This document shows, in pieces, positions 61,479 to 64,000 of a DNA stretch of 64,000 nucleotides. The stretch spans positions 623,379-687,378 of the forward strand of contig NZ_KB235948.1 of NCBI RefSeq assembly GCF_000332335.1, given 5' to 3'. The notes under the pieces are model-generated. The model was not told where the DNA came from, ran no database searches, and saw nothing but the letters and a program-made list of their open reading frames with translations. Source of the DNA: Kamptonema formosum PCC 10802 (lineage in GTDB: Bacteria > Cyanobacteriota > Cyanobacteriia > Cyanobacteriales > Oscillatoriaceae). The stretch's first letter is position 1. Each line of letters opens with the position of its first letter. A program made the position numbers and the translations under genes.

Positions 61479-61732
61479 GTTTCCCACTCTTCGAGGAGGA
61501 AGCGTCGAGAAATAGGGTGCGTTCCCCTGGAACGCAGCCAAAGAGTTCCGTGATGATGGCTGTACCTGCTGGTATCAAACGTTGCAAGCAGCAGGGGTTG
61601 AGCCGGCAGCGCTCCTTCTCAGCCACACTGCTATTAACACAGTGCGTGAGGAGTGTCAAGGCTTTGATCGGGAAAGGTTGATCGACAGTGGCTCAATTGC
61701 TAACAGCCGCCAAAGTATGCTAACCTCTGCTC

Positions 61733-62250
61733 ATGGCATACATTCCTCTCAGAAAAGCGGTCGAGTTTCTGGGATTGCACCCAAACACGCGCTCGAAAAT
61801 ATGCAGATGAAGGCAAAATCAAAAGCATCCGCACCCCAAATGGACAGCGCCTCTTTGACGCCGAATCATTGGGAGGGGATACAGCTAAAGCTGCCACTGT
61901 TTGCTACTGCCGAGTCAGCTCGGCCAAACAGCGAGACGATAGCGAAGCGGGACGCTATCGCGTCCTTCTCGCCCGCCAAGTCCAGTTCATGCGAGATCGC
62001 TATCCCCAAGCCGAAATCATCCAAGACATCGGATCGGGACTCAACTTCAAGCGAAAAGGACTGCAATCCCTACTGGTCAGACTTATGCGCGGCGATCAGC
62101 TCACGGTTGTGGTTGCCTGCCGTGACCGACTGTGCGGGTTTTGATTCGAGCTGTTCGAGTTCATGGTTCAACAAAACGGTGGGGGGCTCCTGGTTCTCGA
62201 CCCATCTGCTCATTGCCGGGAATCCGAGCTCACAGCCGCAGCGTAGCGGC
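61733..62250 (+). pseudogene. tnpA: IS607-type serine recombinase (TnpA), broken
   Basis: MAYIPLRKAVEFLGLHPNT is the MerR-like HTH start of IS607 TnpA. At 61786-61794 (acgcgctcg) a one-base shift moves the frame; RKYADEGKIKSIRTPNGQRLFDAE continues in the next frame and leads to VCYCRVSSAKQRDD, the serine recombinase active-site strand (catalytic Ser in RVSS). A 27-base in-frame insertion (61941-61967, SEAGRYRVL) splits this from LARQVQFMRDRYPQAEIIQDIGSGLNFKRKGLQSLLVRLMRGDQLTVVVACRDRL. A TGA at 62142-62144 interrupts the following FELFEFMVQQNGG. Inactive. Confidence 0.88.
61941..61967. repeat. 27-bp palindromic insertion inside tnpA
   Basis: The segment agcgaagcgggacgctatcg followed by cgtcctt adds nine codons between RDD and LARQ. 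GATAGCG and CGCTATC around it form a seven-base stem. It looks like a small dispersed palindrome that entered the coding sequence in frame. Confidence 0.55.
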
Positions 62251-62318
62251 TCCGTTTGGAGCATCTTCTCGCCATCCTTCACGTCTGCCGCTTCGCTCAA
62301 GCAAGCTACAGCTGCAGG

Positions 62319-63102
62319 ATGCAGGGGCGATTGCGCTACCGCTTGGCTATCTCGCAAGATCCGAATCTTCCTGAGCCCTGAACAGAAAGCGCTCTTGAAG
62401 CAATGGTTTGGCGTGTCCCGATATGTCTGCAACGCCACTATCAAGCACCTTCAGGAGCCAGGGACGAAAGCCAACTGGATGGCCGTTGCCCCCATTATTT
62501 TGGGGGCGCTGCCTGAATGGGCCTTTTTTTCCGAATCATCCTGCGGATGGATTGGCAATGACGCCAACTTGCGGATTCAGAAGCTCTGCTTCAAGCTAGA
62601 TCGTCTTATCTCAAAAATTAGCAAGGCAAAATCGGCTCAGAAGCGGCGCTTGAAGAAGGCCGCCGATCGCATTCGGTGCAAAGTAGAGCACTTGGTGAAA
62701 GAACTGCATCACAAGACCGCTCGATTTCTGGTTGAGAACTTTGACGTGATTCTCCTGCCGGGCTTTGAATCCTCTCAAATGGCAGGCAAGTCACGGCGCA
62801 AAATAAAGTCAAAAACCGTGCGGCAGCTGCTGACTCTATCGCATTACCAGTTCAAGAAGCACTTGGAGTGGAAGGCTTGGGAGATGGGCAAAATTACCCT
62901 AACTGATATCAATAAAGCTTACACCTCAAAGACTGTCTCGTGGACTGGCGAAATCGTCAATCTCGGCGGATTGAGAACCATCAGATCGAAAATTGATGGG
63001 CGAGTCATGAATCGGGATCTAAATGGCGAGCGTGGGATCTTCCTGCGGGCATTGGTTGATACGCCTTGGTTGAGAGATGCTCTCAACTTATGTATTTGTT
63101 AG
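62319..63102 (+). pseudogene. tnpB: TnpB (IS607-associated RNA-guided nuclease homologue), internally deleted
   Basis: IRIFLSPEQKALLKQWFGVSRYVCNATIKHLQE and the end of an ALPEW motif run to about 62520, then jump directly to FFSESSCGWIGNDANLRIQKLCFKLDRLISKISKAKSAQKRRLKKAADRIRCKVEHLVKELHHKTARFLVENFDVILLPGFESSQM. The ~100+ residues that normally lie between, including the first RuvC aspartate (DPGxR), are missing. Later, INKAYTSKT has Lys where TnpB has the catalytic Glu (NEAYTSKT). The zinc-finger cysteines are absent (KTVSWTGEI...RSKIDG), as in some cyanobacterial TnpB. NRDLNGERGIFLRALVD remains. It cannot be an active nuclease. The N-terminal start is frameshifted. Confidence 0.88.
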
Positions 63103-63127
63103 CATTTGTTAGCAAAAAAGTATCGGA

Positions 63128-64000
63128 GTGAAAGACTGCGCCATTATTATGCTTTCCCCCAGCGGACATACAGTCAGCTGGAATACCGGCGCTGAGCTTC
63201 TTACCGGCTATCTCGCCGAAGAGATTACTGGCCAGCACTTTTCCTGTTTCTATCTGGCGGAGGACGTGGAGCGTGGCAACCCCGAGCGAGCGCTGCTCTT
63301 GGCGGCAGAGAGCGGCCAGTTTGAGCAAATCACGTTTGCCAATCCGGCGGCTGCTAGAATGCTAGGCTGTGAGGTGGCAGAACTGATTGACCAGCCTTTG
63401 CGCGAGCTCGCTCACCTCTCGCACGCTGACGTCACCGGACCGGACCCGCCAGAAAGTTCTGTTTGCGGTGCCGAGATGTTTCAGGGAGCCCCTTCGGAAG
63501 TGGCTGAGCGGGTGAGGGAAGACGTGTTTTATCGCCGCGACGGAACGAGTTTCCCCGTAGAGTTCGTCTGCACCCCGATTCAAGAACAGGGCGAACTCGT
63601 AGGCGCGGTTGTGACTTTCAAAGACATTAGCGAGCGCAAAGCGGTGGAGCGGATGAAGCAGGAGTTTGTCTCGACGGTGAGCCACGAACTGCGCACGCCC
63701 CTGACCTCGATGCGCGGTGCCCTCGGTCTGATTGCCAGCGGGTTGCTGGTTTCCCAACCGGAAAAAGCCCACCGCATGCTGGAGATTGCCGTCTCCAACA
63801 CCGACCGCTTGGTGCGGCTGATCAATGACATCCTGGATTTGGAGCGCATCGAGTCGGGCAAGATTGCGATGGACAAAAAGAACTGCGACGCCGCCGACTT
63901 GATGCTCCAGGCTGCAGAAACCATGCAGCCTATGGCCCAGAAGGCGGGCGTCACCCTGTCGCTGGTGCCGGTTGGAGGGCTCCCGCAAGGGGTGCCCCTG
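63128..64000 (+). CDS. PAS-domain sensor histidine kinase, 5'-truncated and running off the window
   Basis: The frame opens at 63113, just after the tnpB remnant; GTG 63128 is the first possible start and has no good ribosome-binding site. VKDCAIIMLSPSGHTVSWNTGAELLTGYLAEEITGQHFSCFYLAEDVERGNPERALLLAAESGQFE is the first half of a PAS domain, joined directly to ITFANPAAARMLGCEVAELIDQPLRELAHLSHAD...VFYRRDGTSFPVEFVCTPI, the latter part of another PAS. HisKA follows: MKQEFVSTVSHELRTPLTSMRGALGLIASG with the phospho-accepting His. The ATPase domain is beyond base 64000. The 5' part was probably lost at the insertion, so it may be a pseudogene; the kinase half is intact in the window. Confidence 0.85.
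   Translation, partial: MKDCAIIMLSPSGHTVSWNTGAELLTGYLAEEITGQHFSCFYLAEDVERGNPERALLLAAESGQFEQITFANPAAARMLGCEVAELIDQPLRELAHLSHADVTGPDPPESSVCGAEMFQGAPSEVAERVREDVFYRRDGTSFPVEFVCTPIQEQGELVGAVVTFKDISERKAVERMKQEFVSTVSHELRTPLTSMRGALGLIASGLLVSQPEKAHRMLEIAVSNTDRLVRLINDILDLERIESGKIAMDKKNCDAADLMLQAAETMQPMAQKAGVTLSLVPVGGLPQGVPL

Larger units (their letters stand above)
61733..63102 (+). mobile_element. Decayed IS607-family insertion sequence
   Basis: tnpA and tnpB remnants lie in the usual IS607 order on one strand. Both carry inactivating changes. IS607 elements lack terminal inverted repeats and target duplications, so exact ends cannot be fixed; 63102 is the tnpB stop. A direct repeat tttgttagcatttgttagca lies just at that end, and the coding region of a histidine kinase starts within 26 bases. 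Confidence 0.8.

Overview
The window is a stretch of chromosome from a cyanobacterium, most likely a filamentous Oscillatoriales-type genus. The evidence is frequent GCGATCGC (HIP1) sites, cyanobacterium-specific genes (plmA, a ctpC-like protease, aas, a tig-clpP-clpX cluster, asd-dapA-rnj, Mo-nitro_C, YlqD), caspase/WD40 and kinase proteins, and many dispersed palindromic repeats. No rRNA, tRNA, CRISPR array or prophage was found.

Layout. 1-696: 3' end of asnS. 697-9801: accessory region with two copies of a large membrane AAA-type ATPase that carries a glycine-zipper tract. The second copy is translationally coupled to a smaller ATPase; the first keeps only a 151-bp relic of that partner. 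A candidate MITE (3944-4417) and repeat modules lie between and after them, followed by two small unknown ORFs. 10027-22588: mostly ordinary genes (S41 protease, ispG, S1-domain protein, serralysin-like protease, dienelactone hydrolase, plmA, nitroreductase), plus an unusual Ser/Thr kinase-macrodomain fusion.

23036-31549: accessory region. A caspase/STAND-NTPase/14-WD40 protein is divergent from a two-gene operon encoding a soluble protein and a C-terminally membrane-anchored protein. Next come a ten-copy hairpin array, a small two-gene cassette and a vapBC toxin-antitoxin pair. 31824-41390: core genes, namely a hydrolase, clpX-clpP-tig on the minus strand and asd-dapA-rnj on the plus strand (lysine/threonine precursor synthesis and RNA decay).

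41391-52144: sparsely coding and repeat-rich. It holds a Mo-nitro_C protein, an anchored beta-helix protein, recR without a canonical start codon, a Uma2 nuclease, a frameshifted cytokinin-dehydrogenase-like flavoenzyme, a paralogue of the membrane protein at 23036-24583, and a DUF427 protein. 52551-61478: recQ, acyl-ACP synthetase, YlqD, pyruvate dehydrogenase E2, a ROK/polyphosphate-glucokinase-like kinase and a quinone oxidoreductase. 61733-63102 is a decayed IS607-type element (tnpA and tnpB both broken). It abuts a 5'-truncated PAS histidine kinase that runs off the window.

The strongest candidate for an undescribed system is the ATPase pair at 5236-8801 with its duplicated, partner-less relative at 1171-3873: an HTH-like/STAND ATPase coupled to an ATPase whose N-terminus is a long GxxxG membrane tract encoded by a 12-bp minisatellite. 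I infer a signalling or conflict role from architecture alone. All family assignments were made by eye, without database searches.
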